From assembly GCF_000712135.1 (NCBI RefSeq), contig NZ_JOOE01000004.1, positions 603,501 to 667,500 of the forward strand: a stretch of 64,000 nucleotides of DNA. The letters are read 5' to 3'. A program made the position numbers and the translations under genes. The DNA comes from Sphingomonas sp. UNC305MFCol5.2. Lineage in GTDB: Bacteria > Pseudomonadota > Alphaproteobacteria > Sphingomonadales > Sphingomonadaceae. Positions 7,616 to 15,837 of the stretch are shown here, piece after piece. A model generated the notes under the pieces. That model was not told the DNA's origin and searched no databases. It saw only the letters and a list, made by a program, of their open reading frames with translations. How positions within the stretch are numbered: position 1 is the stretch's first letter; each line of letters begins with the position of its first letter.

Positions 7616-10600
7616 TTCAGCTCGGCCGGGGCCGCGGGAGCGGTCACCATCCGCACCGGCAGCCCGCCTTTCACATTGCGCAGCGTGACGAGCTTGACCG
7701 CCTCGAGCGCGTTGCCGGGCGCGCCGTCGGAGGTCACCGCGAGCGCGATGTGGTTGCGGCCGCGATGGTTGAGGATGCCCTCGGGGATCGGGAAGACACG
7801 CTGCGGGCCGACATGCGCGATGAACTGGCCCATGTTCCAGCCATTGACGAAGATCAGCACGCGATAAGCGACGGGCGAGCGCGGCTTGCTCGTGTCGCCG
7901 AAAGCGAGGCCGATCGTCGCGTCCTGCCCCTTGGGCACGGCGAGGTCGAAGCTGGTGCGGTACCAGCTGGTGCCAGGAGTCGCCTGTGCGGTGGGAACGG
8001 CGGCGGACTTCCAGCTACGGTCGTCGAAGCCGGGGAGGTACCAGCCGCGGCGTTCGCCATCGAGGCCGCCATTGTTGGCGACGCCGCGCACCGGATCGGC
8101 AAGGTCCTCACCGCGCCCGTTGATCTTCCACGCGATCGGTACCGCGAAGCTCGGCCCGGCGACGGGCTCGATCGAGGCCGAGACGAGACCGCGCGCTTCC
8201 TTGTGGAAATCGTCGGCGTCGAGGTCCCAATTATGGCCGTTGTTGCGCACCATTACCGACAGCACGTGCTCGCCCGGCACGCGTGCGGCGTCGGGAAGCA
8301 GGAAGCCCGGCGCACCGGTGGTGATCGGGCGCGGCAGGCCGGCGGGGATCTCGTCCTGCCCGATCAGCTTGCCGTCGAGGAAGACCTGCAGCAGCCCCGC
8401 GCCGCCGGCGCCGTAATGGAGCTTGAGCCGTTCGGCATCGGGCGTGCCGGTGAAGCGGCCGCGATACCAGACATCGCCTTCGTGGAAGCCATAGGCGTCC
8501 ATCAGCATGTTGGGCTGGCCATCGGCGCGCGCGGTGATGCTGGCATAAGCGCGGTTGTCGATCTTTTGCCAGTCGCGATCGTCGAAGCCGGGATCGGCCT
8601 CGGGCGAGCCGGCGGCGACGCGCCAGTCAGTGAGCGCGGGGAGCGGGAAGTCGATCGGCGCGGCGAGCGATGCGGTTGCCGTGACACTGCCCGATTGCGT
8701 GCGCGTCGTGGCGATCCTCGCGCCGTTCCACGTTGCGCTGCGGATGCTGCCGGATGCCCAGATTTCGAGCGGAGTGGTTTCCTTTGTGTCGCCGATGAGC
8801 GCGAGCATGCCCTTGGCAGCCTTGGCGCTGCGTACCAGCGCGGGTCCGCGAACCAGCGTATCGCCGGCATGCCAGAACTTCGCGCCTTCGGCCTCGTCGC
8901 CGATGAGGAGCAGGAGGTCGGGACGCCCGCCGCCGCTGATCCGGATGCGGGTGAGGCCGCGATGCGCGTAGCTGAGCTTGAGATCGCCTTTGGTGTCGAA
9001 GGTCGACGTCGCGCCGCCTTCGAGGACGGTGACCTTCGGTTCGCTGGAATAGCGCAGCACGGTCTCGCCGGCTTCGCCTTCGCGGCCGTAGAGCAATGCG
9101 ATGTCGCGGCCGTCCTGCTTGAGGATCGTTTGCAACTCGGAGGTCGAATAGACGAGGCGCTGGCCGCCGAGATTGACTCCCGCGACCAGCCATTTCGCGT
9201 CGAATCCGTCGAGCTGCATCGGCAGCGTGTAGCGGCCGTCGGGCAGGTCGGCGGTGAAAGTGAAGCGGTCGCTGGTCTGACCGTTCGACGGCTTGTGCGT
9301 GACGAGCAGGAAGCGTGCGTCGGTCTCCGGGCTCTTGTTGTGATAGACCTGCACCTTGTCCGACGAGATCTGTACCGGGCCCGCAGGCACCATCCCGGCG
9401 AGATCGGGCACCGCCGCTATCAGGCCGCCGAGTTGCTTGAGCTCTTCGGCCTTGGGCCGCACCTCGCGCGTCTCGGACAGCGCCGAGCCGTAATCATAGC
9501 TGGTGAACACCACCGGCGCGGGGAGCCAGCCCCAGCTGGTCCCGCCAAAGCCCATGTAGAAGCTCTGGATCGAGATGCCGTTGGCGAGGTTGGTGCCGTA
9601 GAAGACGCGCTGGAAGCGGCGCCCACGCTGGATCGCGTTGCATTCATAGCCGCCGTTCGAGCCCCAATAATCGAACCAGCCGCCACCGAACTCCGCGAGG
9701 AAGCCCGGCGTATTGGGTGATGCCGAGGCGCCGCCTTTCGCCCCGCCCGGGCCGTAATAGCCCCAATCGGGCGCCGCCGAGCCCCGCGTCGGCTTGCCGT
9801 TCACGGTGCAGGTGCCGCCCGGATAGCCGTCGAACGCGTACATGTCGTTGGGGCCGGGGACGGTCTTTTCGACCTTGCTGTCCTCGGGCACCCAATAGCC
9901 GTTGCGGCCCTGGTCGTTGTGGAACAGCGGCACCGTGATGCCGTCGGCGCGTGCCTTGGCGTAGAGGTGATCCATGTAGCGGCGCTGTGCCGGTGTGGTC
10001 AGCGCCAGCTCGTTCTCGATCTGGTGGAGGATGACGTTGCCGCGATGGCCTTTGCCGTCGCCGTTGATCTGGTGGCGCGCGATGATCGCGTTGACCCGGG
10101 TCAGCCACTCGTCCGATGCGGCGAGATATTCGGGATCGTCGGTACGCGCGCGGCCGCGCTGGTTGACCAGCCATCCGGGGAAACCGCCGCGGGTGAGCTC
10201 GGCATTCACATAGGGGCCGGCGCGCGTGATGACCCAAAGGCCTTCCTCCTCGGCCATGGTCAGCAGCCGGTCGATGTCGCGGATGCCGCTGAAATCGTAG
10301 ACGCCCTTTTTCGGGCTGTGGAAGCCCCAGTCGAAATAGAACGCGACGGTGTTGAACCCGCTCGCCTTCATCTTCTGCAGCACGTCGCGCCACAGATCGG
10401 GCGAGGGCAGGCGGAAGGCGTGCATCTCGCTCGACCAGATGATCGTGCGCTTGCCGTCGATCATCAGCGAACGCGCGTCGTACGAGACGCGGCCGAAGGT
10501 CTTCACCGGCGCGTGGAAATTGGCGGTCTGCCTCGCTTCCTGTGCGGTGGCGGGGAGCGCGAGCAGCGACGCGGCGGCGAGAAGGGCTGCGCAGATCCAC

Positions 10601-10716
10601 GCGCCTCCGTTCGCCCTGAGCTTGTCGAAGGGCGCCTTGCCGCTGGCGGTTGGCTTAGTGGAGAGGCGTGCTTCGACAAGCTCAGCACGAACCGATTTTT
10701 GGCGAGCGCGGATCAT
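7612..10716 (-). CDS. GH35 beta-galactosidase with REP-derived N-terminal extension
   Basis: 1034 aa from the ATG at 10716, which overlaps the rhaM stop as ATGA. GH35 features: WSSEMHAFRLP, FDWGFHSPKKGVYDF, RAGPYVNAELTRGGFPGWL, acid/base E236 in HQIENE, and probable nucleophile E342 in FLAEFGGGWFDYWG. Long C-terminal beta-sandwich/jelly-roll domains follow. It probably removes terminal galactose from galactan side chains. Residues about 9-36 (VRAELVEARLST... to ...DKLRANG) are encoded by a REP doublet. The hydrophobic signal core comes only after it (about 39-58, ICAALLAAASLLALPATA). No ATG, GTG or TTG is in frame between repeat and core, so the long n-region appears to be translated. Confidence 0.9.
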   Translation of the reverse strand: MIRARQKSVRAELVEARLSTKPTASGKAPFDKLRANGGAWICAALLAAASLLALPATAQEARQTANFHAPVKTFGRVSYDARSLMIDGKRTIIWSSEMHAFRLPSPDLWRDVLQKMKASGFNTVAFYFDWGFHSPKKGVYDFSGIRDIDRLLTMAEEEGLWVITRAGPYVNAELTRGGFPGWLVNQRGRARTDDPEYLAASDEWLTRVNAIIARHQINGDGKGHRGNVILHQIENELALTTPAQRRYMDHLYAKARADGITVPLFHNDQGRNGYWVPEDSKVEKTVPGPNDMYAFDGYPGGTCTVNGKPTRGSAAPDWGYYGPGGAKGGASASPNTPGFLAEFGGGWFDYWGSNGGYECNAIQRGRRFQRVFYGTNLANGISIQSFYMGFGGTSWGWLPAPVVFTSYDYGSALSETREVRPKAEELKQLGGLIAAVPDLAGMVPAGPVQISSDKVQVYHNKSPETDARFLLVTHKPSNGQTSDRFTFTADLPDGRYTLPMQLDGFDAKWLVAGVNLGGQRLVYSTSELQTILKQDGRDIALLYGREGEAGETVLRYSSEPKVTVLEGGATSTFDTKGDLKLSYAHRGLTRIRISGGGRPDLLLLIGDEAEGAKFWHAGDTLVRGPALVRSAKAAKGMLALIGDTKETTPLEIWASGSIRSATWNGARIATTRTQSGSVTATASLAAPIDFPLPALTDWRVAAGSPEADPGFDDRDWQKIDNRAYASITARADGQPNMLMDAYGFHEGDVWYRGRFTGTPDAERLKLHYGAGGAGLLQVFLDGKLIGQDEIPAGLPRPITTGAPGFLLPDAARVPGEHVLSVMVRNNGHNWDLDADDFHKEARGLVSASIEPVAGPSFAVPIAWKINGRGEDLADPVRGVANNGGLDGERRGWYLPGFDDRSWKSAAVPTAQATPGTSWYRTSFDLAVPKGQDATIGLAFGDTSKPRSPVAYRVLIFVNGWNMGQFIAHVGPQRVFPIPEGILNHRGRNHIALAVTSDGAPGNALEAVKLVTLRNVKGGLPVRMVTAPAAPAELK
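10609..10692. repeat. REP doublet, family B, inside the GH35 coding start
   Basis: The inverted arms (left 10609-10633, containing CCTGAGCTTGTCGAAGGGC; right 10668-10692, containing GTGCTTCGACAAGCTCAG) are the widespread sphingomonad CTTGTCGAA/TTCGACAAG palindrome. It lies wholly within the GH35 reading frame and keeps it open (84 bp, divisible by 3), encoding about 28 residues before the signal peptide core. Confidence 0.85.
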
Positions 10717-11030
10717 GGCAGGTGGAACACAGGCTTGAGCGCCCATTCCCTCGGTTTGTTGTCCGGTTCGACTTCCATCAGCGGAGCCATGTAATCCCAC
10801 CATTTCCGCATCACCGGATGCTCGGGGAGCGCTTCGCGGCTGTTATCTTCCGTGAGCTTGAGCACTGCGAACAGGGCATTGGTCTCCTCATCGAGGAAGA
10901 TCGAATAGTCGCGGATCCCGCTATGATGGAGCAGTTCCGCCAGTTCGGGCCAGATCGCGTCGTGGCGCGCCTTATATTCGTCGACGACGCCGGGCTTCAG
11001 CTGCATCTTGAATGCGTGAATGGTCGTCAT
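10713..11030 (-). CDS. rhaM: L-rhamnose mutarotase
   Basis: 105 aa, the usual length for RhaM. The sequence MTTIHAFKMQLKPGVVDEYKARHDAIWPELAELL and the IFLDEETNALFAVLKL and PVMRKWWDYMAPLME blocks are diagnostic. It interconverts alpha- and beta-L-rhamnose, feeding the L-rhamnose 1-dehydrogenase encoded at 19913. It is the first gene of the unit rhaM-GH35-GH53-GH105-GH115, with its stop overlapping the GH35 start (ATGA). A CCCA-N5-TGGG inverted repeat lies 14 bases upstream of its start. Confidence 0.95.
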   Translation of the reverse strand: MTTIHAFKMQLKPGVVDEYKARHDAIWPELAELLHHSGIRDYSIFLDEETNALFAVLKLTEDNSREALPEHPVMRKWWDYMAPLMEVEPDNKPREWALKPVFHLP

Positions 11031-11043
11031 GCCCTCTCCTGAA

Positions 11044-11058
11044 GCCCATTATGTGGGA
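11044..11058. promoter_or_regulatory. Candidate operator upstream of rhaM
   Basis: CCCA-TTATG-TGGG is a perfect 4+4 inverted repeat, 14 bases upstream of the rhaM ATG. A similar TCCCA-N5-TGAGA lies 14 bases upstream of the IclR-family gene (21542-21556). The shared spacing and placement suggest one regulator, perhaps that IclR protein. Confidence 0.35.
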
Positions 11059-11098
11059 CTTAACTGCAGTATATGGATAGTCGAGTAGAGACGCGGCG

Positions 11099-12556
11099 TC
11101 AAACCTGGTCCGGCCAATATTGTGCGTCCTCGGCTCGCGCCACGGTGTCGTCGAGCAGGATTGACGGGCGCGGATCGCCGCCGTCGCGCGACAGGCGCAA
11201 GTGCTTGACCTCCAGCCCCGTCACATGGCGCGCCCATAAGCCCCAGGCCGGAGTGGGGCCGAACATGCTCGGTTCGGGATAGGCATCCGCCAGCTCAAGC
11301 GGGCTCTCGGGCACCGGTTCGGAATAGCCGCCGCGAAAGCCGAGATCGATATCGCGCAGCTGGACGCATTCGATCGGGTAGTCGGGCAGCCCGGCGAGGG
11401 TCGCGGCAAAGCGCGGATCGATGCCCGTCGCTTTCAGCCCGCGCACCTCGATATTTCGCATCGCCCCAATCTGCGTCCCTTCGGGCCCGCGCAGCCGAGC
11501 GCCGAGGCGGAGGAACAATGGCGCGGTGGTCACGTCCGTCATTTCGATATTCTCGGCGAGCACGTCTTCGATTCCGCCGCCGTCGACTGTCTCCAGCGCG
11601 AGCCCGCGGCTGCGTTCGAAGCGGCAATTGGCGATGCGGATGCGGCGGAAATCGCCGTTGCTCTCGGTGCCGAGTTTGATCCGGCCGGTGACGCGGTCGC
11701 GGTCAGGCGAAAGTTCCTGGGTTCGTTGACGGGTGCCGTCGAGCATCGTGCCGAGATCGAAGCCGCTGACCTGGCAGTCGCGAATCTCGATGTCCTCGCA
11801 TGACGAGCGTCTGCCGAGCCCGAGGCTGGTCTTCAGCACGATCGCGTCGTCGTTGGGCGTGTTGACCCGGCAGCGCTCGATGCGCGCACGGCGCACGCAA
11901 TCGAGATCGAGACCGTCGCGATTGGTGTCGATATCCAGATCGCCGATGTCGAGCCCGTCGACTTCGCTCGCCAGCATCGCGAAATGCCCGCCCTTGAAGA
12001 TGCTGAAGCCGTCGAGTTTCACCCGCTTGCAATGCGCCAGCGCGATCGCCTTGTTGCCCATGCCCTGCATCGCCTGCCGCGAGCGCTCGAGCTTGTCGAT
12101 ATCGGCGGCGGGCATGCTCGCCATCGACAGCGGTCGTTCGCCCGCCTGCTTGCTCCACGGCGTGCCGGGGCCGTTGCGCGTTAGGCCCAGCCCGAGGATT
12201 CTGCCTTTGCCGAGGATCGCAATATCCTCGGCATGCTCCGCCCAGATCAGGCTGTTGTGCCAATGGCTATGGCCGAAATCCTGATAGAGTTGCGGCCCGC
12301 GCTCCTCGGGCGGATCATAGGCGCCGAGCGGGCCCTTCTCGGCGGCGATGAGCGTGGCACCGTCTTCGATCACGAGCGTGACGCGGCTCTTCAGCCGGAT
12401 CGAGAAGCTGAGATATTGGCCCGGCGGCAGGATCACCATCCCGCCGCCCGCGGCCTCGGCGGCGAGGATCGCGACGTTGATCGCGGGCGAATCGAGCGCG
12501 ACGCCGTCGCCCTTCGCGCCGTGATCGCGGACGTCGAAGACGTGGCCGGTCCGCAT
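11099..12556 (-). CDS. GH28-family polygalacturonase/rhamnogalacturonan hydrolase-like protein
   Basis: 485 aa right-handed beta-helix enzyme. It starts DVRDHGAKGDGVALDSPAINVAI, the classic GH28 N-terminus. Conserved acid residues are TNRDGLDLD (about 211-219) and NDDAIVLK (D236, D237); GRIK (about 291-294) matches the GH28 R-K substrate-binding motif. The GHG histidine motif is not seen at its expected place (VSGFDLGTM instead). There is no signal peptide. The start ATG overlaps the upstream CE12 stop (TGATG), fixing the start and implying coupling. It probably cleaves GalA-Rha or GalA-GalA links in oligomers, possibly inside the cell; exact specificity cannot be read from sequence. Confidence 0.82.
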   Translation of the reverse strand: MRTGHVFDVRDHGAKGDGVALDSPAINVAILAAEAAGGGMVILPPGQYLSFSIRLKSRVTLVIEDGATLIAAEKGPLGAYDPPEERGPQLYQDFGHSHWHNSLIWAEHAEDIAILGKGRILGLGLTRNGPGTPWSKQAGERPLSMASMPAADIDKLERSRQAMQGMGNKAIALAHCKRVKLDGFSIFKGGHFAMLASEVDGLDIGDLDIDTNRDGLDLDCVRRARIERCRVNTPNDDAIVLKTSLGLGRRSSCEDIEIRDCQVSGFDLGTMLDGTRQRTQELSPDRDRVTGRIKLGTESNGDFRRIRIANCRFERSRGLALETVDGGGIEDVLAENIEMTDVTTAPLFLRLGARLRGPEGTQIGAMRNIEVRGLKATGIDPRFAATLAGLPDYPIECVQLRDIDLGFRGGYSEPVPESPLELADAYPEPSMFGPTPAWGLWARHVTGLEVKHLRLSRDGGDPRPSILLDDTVARAEDAQYWPDQV

Positions 12557-13758
12557 CAGCTTCCCGCGGGTCGGACGTCGCTCTCCGCGAGGCTCGGGGC
12601 GATCACGCCTTCGCTGAGGTTCGGCCTTGCCGCGTCGAAGCTGCGCGCGCCCGACTTCAGATATACCGCCAGCTCCGGTACCTGTGTCGCGATTTCGGCC
12701 GCCACCGCGCGGGCGAGGAACCAGGCGCCGGGATTGTTGTGATGTGTCCGGTCCTTGCCGCCGTCGTTGAACAGCGTCGCGGCCTGTGTCTCGCCGAGCG
12801 CCTCGTACAGCGCCACCGTGCGCTCTTGGAGATCGAGCAGCGGGATGTTCTCCTCGCGCGCCACCTTCCGCGCCGCCTCGCCATATTCGGCGAGCGTTCG
12901 CTTCACCTTGCCATCGGGCGCGTAATTCCGCCGCTCGGGCGAGGTCACCAGCACCGGATGCGCCCCACGCCGCCGCGCCTCGGCGATATAGGTGCGCAGC
13001 CAGGCGGGGTAGGTGATCTGCGGGTCGGCATAGGTCTGCGGCCAGTTGGCCTTCTGGTCGTTATGCCCGAACTGGATCAGCAGCCAGTCGCCCGGCTTCA
13101 CCAGCGACAGCAATTTGTCGAAGCGCAGTTCGGTCACGAACGACTTCAAGGTCTCGCCCGATTCCGCATGGTTCGCGACCGCCACATCGGGGCCGAACAG
13201 GGCCGGCAGCATCTGTCCCCAGCTCGCCGCGGGCTCCGAACGCTGGTCGGTCACGGTCGAATCGCCGGCGAGGAAGACCGTGGGCACCGTCACCGGCTCG
13301 ATATCGATCGAGGCGACGCGCGGATCGCCGAGGAATTCGAGTGTGAGCTTGTCGTCCCAGGTGTAGCTGCCCGCCTCGCGGCTCTTGAGCTTGACCTGCG
13401 TTCCACCCGGAGCATTGGCCGGGGGCGGGGTGAGCTGCGCGTTGCGGACGTTCACGATGAAGCTCGCGGTGACATATTGGCCGGGCTTCGTCGTGATGTC
13501 GCGCAGCATCAGCCGGCGCGATTCGGCCTTCACCGTGACCCGCCCGCCGAGACGCACCGTCACGCGGTAATTGCCTTCGGGCACCGCGGCGGAGAACAGG
13601 AATTCCTTGCCCCGCCGCTCGGGCTCGTAGCCGAAGCCGCCCTGTTCGTACGGTTTGCTCGCTGCCACCGCGACGCGGCCGGTGGTGCGCTTCGGGGGCT
13701 CGAGGTCGAAACGGAGCGGGGCCTGGGTCATCGCCATCTGAAGTGCGATCAGCAGCAT
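12556..13758 (-). CDS. Rhamnogalacturonan acetylesterase (CE12, SGNH hydrolase) with N-terminal beta domain
   Basis: 400 aa. A short hydrophobic N-terminus (MLLIALQMAMTQA) may be a minimal signal. Residues about 14-155 form an extra beta-rich domain of the kind seen before CE12 catalytic domains. The SGNH part shows AGDSTVTD (catalytic S167), the HAESGETLKSF block, GHND (231-234) and DRTHHN (D336 with H339/H340 as Asp-His pair). It removes O-acetyl groups from GalA in RG-I so that PL11 can act. It sits 4 bp downstream of the PL11 stop and is overlapped by the GH28 start. Confidence 0.9.
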   Translation of the reverse strand: MLLIALQMAMTQAPLRFDLEPPKRTTGRVAVAASKPYEQGGFGYEPERRGKEFLFSAAVPEGNYRVTVRLGGRVTVKAESRRLMLRDITTKPGQYVTASFIVNVRNAQLTPPPANAPGGTQVKLKSREAGSYTWDDKLTLEFLGDPRVASIDIEPVTVPTVFLAGDSTVTDQRSEPAASWGQMLPALFGPDVAVANHAESGETLKSFVTELRFDKLLSLVKPGDWLLIQFGHNDQKANWPQTYADPQITYPAWLRTYIAEARRRGAHPVLVTSPERRNYAPDGKVKRTLAEYGEAARKVAREENIPLLDLQERTVALYEALGETQAATLFNDGGKDRTHHNNPGAWFLARAVAAEIATQVPELAVYLKSGARSFDAARPNLSEGVIAPSLAESDVRPAGS

Positions 13759-13762
13759 GGCC

Positions 13763-15631
13763 TCATTTCGCCCCGAGGAAATACGAGGTGTGCGGCGGCT
13801 GGTTGTACGCGGTGTTCTGCCATGCCACGCCGAGGCGATAGACCGGATCGTGCATCAGCGTCACGATGCGTTCGCTGGTGGGGATCGGCGTTTCGTAGAT
13901 GCGCAGCTCGGTGCTGTCAGCGCTCGGCACCACCAGTTCCTCGCGCCAGTCGCCGAGGATGTCGGCGGAAAGCGACGGGTTTTGCTTGGTCCCGTTGTTC
14001 GAGACCACGCCCGGCGGATCGAGCAGCAATTGCTCGGTGCCGTTGGTCCAGTCCCATTTGGTGATCTTCTTGCCGTCGAGCAGCTCGCGCAGGCGGTCGC
14101 CGTCCCACCAGATGCCGAAATTGGCCGCGCGCGGATGTCCGCCGGGGATGATTTTCCCCTTCACGTCGTAGAGCTCGCGCGAATTGCTCGCCCAGGCTTC
14201 GGCGCCGGGGTGGCGCGGATCGATGTCGATCGCGATGCCGCGGCCGGTATCCTTGTCGGCGGGCGTCGACCACAGGATCGCGCCTGTCCTGGCGTCGAGC
14301 ATCGCCGCGCCGCGATTACCGCTCATCCGCATCGTCTCGTGGACGCCGAACTTCTCGAGCCCCGGCCGGGTCGGATCGAGGTCCGAGAGGTGCATCGCGT
14401 CGCCATGCCCGAGCCCTGACGACCACAGCCCCTTGCCATTGTCGTCGATTATCATCGATCCGTAGAACACTTCGTCTCGCCCATCGCCGTCGACATCGGC
14501 GACCGAGAGCTGGTGGTTGCCCTGTCCGCCGAACTTCTCATTGCCCGGGGTCGCGCTGTCGAACAGCCAGCGCATGCTGAGCTTGCCGTTTCGATAGTCC
14601 CATGCGGCGGCGGTCGAGCGGGCATAATAGCCGCGCCCGAAGACGAGGCTCGGCCGGTGCCCGTCGAGATAAGCAACGCCGGCGAGATAGCGCTCCGAGC
14701 GGTTGCCATAGCCGTCGCCCCAGGTCGCCTTCATCTGGTCATAGGTCGGGTTGTCGCCGCTCGGATCGCGCGCCGGGGCATAAGGCGCGGAGGCGAGCGC
14801 GCGGCCGGTGCGCCCATCGAACACGGTCAGATATTCGGGGCCCTTGAGGATGCGGCCCTTGAGCTCGGAGACCTTCTTGCCGTCGGGCAGCAATTTGGCG
14901 CCGGTGCGGTCGTCGATGGCGACTTCGCCTTCGCGGCTGGTCCAGCTGGCCTGCGGATCGCCGAGCGTCCGATTGGTACCGTCCACGGTGCCATCGGCGG
15001 TCTTCATCGCGATCTCGGCCTTGCCGTCGCCGTCGAGGTCATAGACCATGAACTGGGTGTAGTGCGCGCCCGAGCGGATGTTGGGGCCGAGGTCGATCCG
15101 CCACAATTTCTTGCCCTCCAGCGTATAGGCGTCGAGCAAGGTCGCGCCGGTATCGCCCGAAAAGGCATTGTCCTTGGCGATCGTCGGATACCATTTGACG
15201 ATCAGCTCGTACCGCCCGTCGCCGTCGAGATCGCCGACCGAGGCGTCGTTGGCGGTGTAGGCATAGGTCTCGCCGTCCGCGGTGCGCCGGTCGGCCGGCT
15301 TGTCGAGCGGGATCGCGAGATAGCCGTTCGCCCAGACGGTCGCGCCCGTGTCACGCGCGGCGAGCGCATAATGCGAAGTCGCGGTGCCGGTCTTGTCGAG
15401 ATAACTCGTCGCCGCGTTGCCGGCGATCTTCGCGATCTGTTTGCCGTCGCGATAAAGCGTGAAGCGCGCGCCTTTCGCGTCGGTCGCGAGCAGCCGCCAC
15501 GAGACATGGTTGCCGCCGCCGGTGGCCGGCACCGCGACCAGCCCGCGGTCGAGCCGTTCGACTTGCCGCCCCGCCACCACGGGCGCTGCCTGCGCCGGAA
15601 TCGCCGATGCGATGATGAGTGCCGCCAGCAC
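13763..15631 (-). CDS. Rhamnogalacturonan lyase (PL11)
   Basis: 622 aa from a GTG at 15631 preceded by GGGGAGAG. This start gives a compact signal peptide (MLAALIIASAIPAQA). An alternative in-frame GTG at 15709 would add 26 residues lacking signal character. The protein is the eight-bladed propeller of PL11 (YesW/YesX type): QVERLDRGLVAVP, GDLDGDGRYELIVKWYPT, YDLDGDGKAEIAMKTADGT and SVADVDGDGRDEVFYGSM are repeated Ca-binding DxDGDG motifs. It cleaves the alpha-1,4 Rha-GalA bond of the RG-I backbone by beta-elimination, leaving unsaturated GalA for GH105. It follows the TonB receptor after two hairpins. Confidence 0.95.
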   Translation of the reverse strand: MLAALIIASAIPAQAAPVVAGRQVERLDRGLVAVPATGGGNHVSWRLLATDAKGARFTLYRDGKQIAKIAGNAATSYLDKTGTATSHYALAARDTGATVWANGYLAIPLDKPADRRTADGETYAYTANDASVGDLDGDGRYELIVKWYPTIAKDNAFSGDTGATLLDAYTLEGKKLWRIDLGPNIRSGAHYTQFMVYDLDGDGKAEIAMKTADGTVDGTNRTLGDPQASWTSREGEVAIDDRTGAKLLPDGKKVSELKGRILKGPEYLTVFDGRTGRALASAPYAPARDPSGDNPTYDQMKATWGDGYGNRSERYLAGVAYLDGHRPSLVFGRGYYARSTAAAWDYRNGKLSMRWLFDSATPGNEKFGGQGNHQLSVADVDGDGRDEVFYGSMIIDDNGKGLWSSGLGHGDAMHLSDLDPTRPGLEKFGVHETMRMSGNRGAAMLDARTGAILWSTPADKDTGRGIAIDIDPRHPGAEAWASNSRELYDVKGKIIPGGHPRAANFGIWWDGDRLRELLDGKKITKWDWTNGTEQLLLDPPGVVSNNGTKQNPSLSADILGDWREELVVPSADSTELRIYETPIPTSERIVTLMHDPVYRLGVAWQNTAYNQPPHTSYFLGAK

Positions 15632-15746
15632 GAATCTCTCCCCGATCTGTTTTGCGGCAAAGCTGCTCCCGGTGGCAGGCGGAGTCAACAAGTTCCCATT
15701 TAATGGCACGGAGATTTACATTTCGGGATTGTGTCCCCACGCAAAA

Positions 15747-15773
15747 CGGGCCGCGATCACTGATCGCAGCCCG
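15747..15773 (-). terminator. Hairpin, second terminator-like element after the TonB receptor
   Basis: CGGGC-x-GCGATCA / TGATCGC-x-GCCCG forms a long stem with one mismatch. On the minus strand it is followed by TTTTGCG. It lies between the TonB receptor stop (15838) and the PL11 start (15631), so it may attenuate transcription between them. Confidence 0.55.
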
Positions 15774-15799
15774 CTCATTTGCGTGATGATCGAAAAGAT

Positions 15800-15825
15800 G
15801 CGGGCCGCCGCGAACGACGGCCCGC
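15800..15825 (-). terminator. Hairpin directly after the TonB receptor gene
   Basis: GCGGGCCG-TCGTTCGCGG-CGGCCCGC on the minus strand starts 13 bases after the receptor stop and is followed by ATCTTTTC. It is a probable partial terminator or mRNA-stabilising stem separating the receptor transcript from PL11. Confidence 0.6.
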
Positions 15826-15837
15826 AGGAGGCAAGCC

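Noticed and set aside
7750..9720. Long plus-strand frames opposite GH35 and the other minus-strand enzymes
   Set aside because: Same shadow composition; all conserved motifs are on the minus strand.
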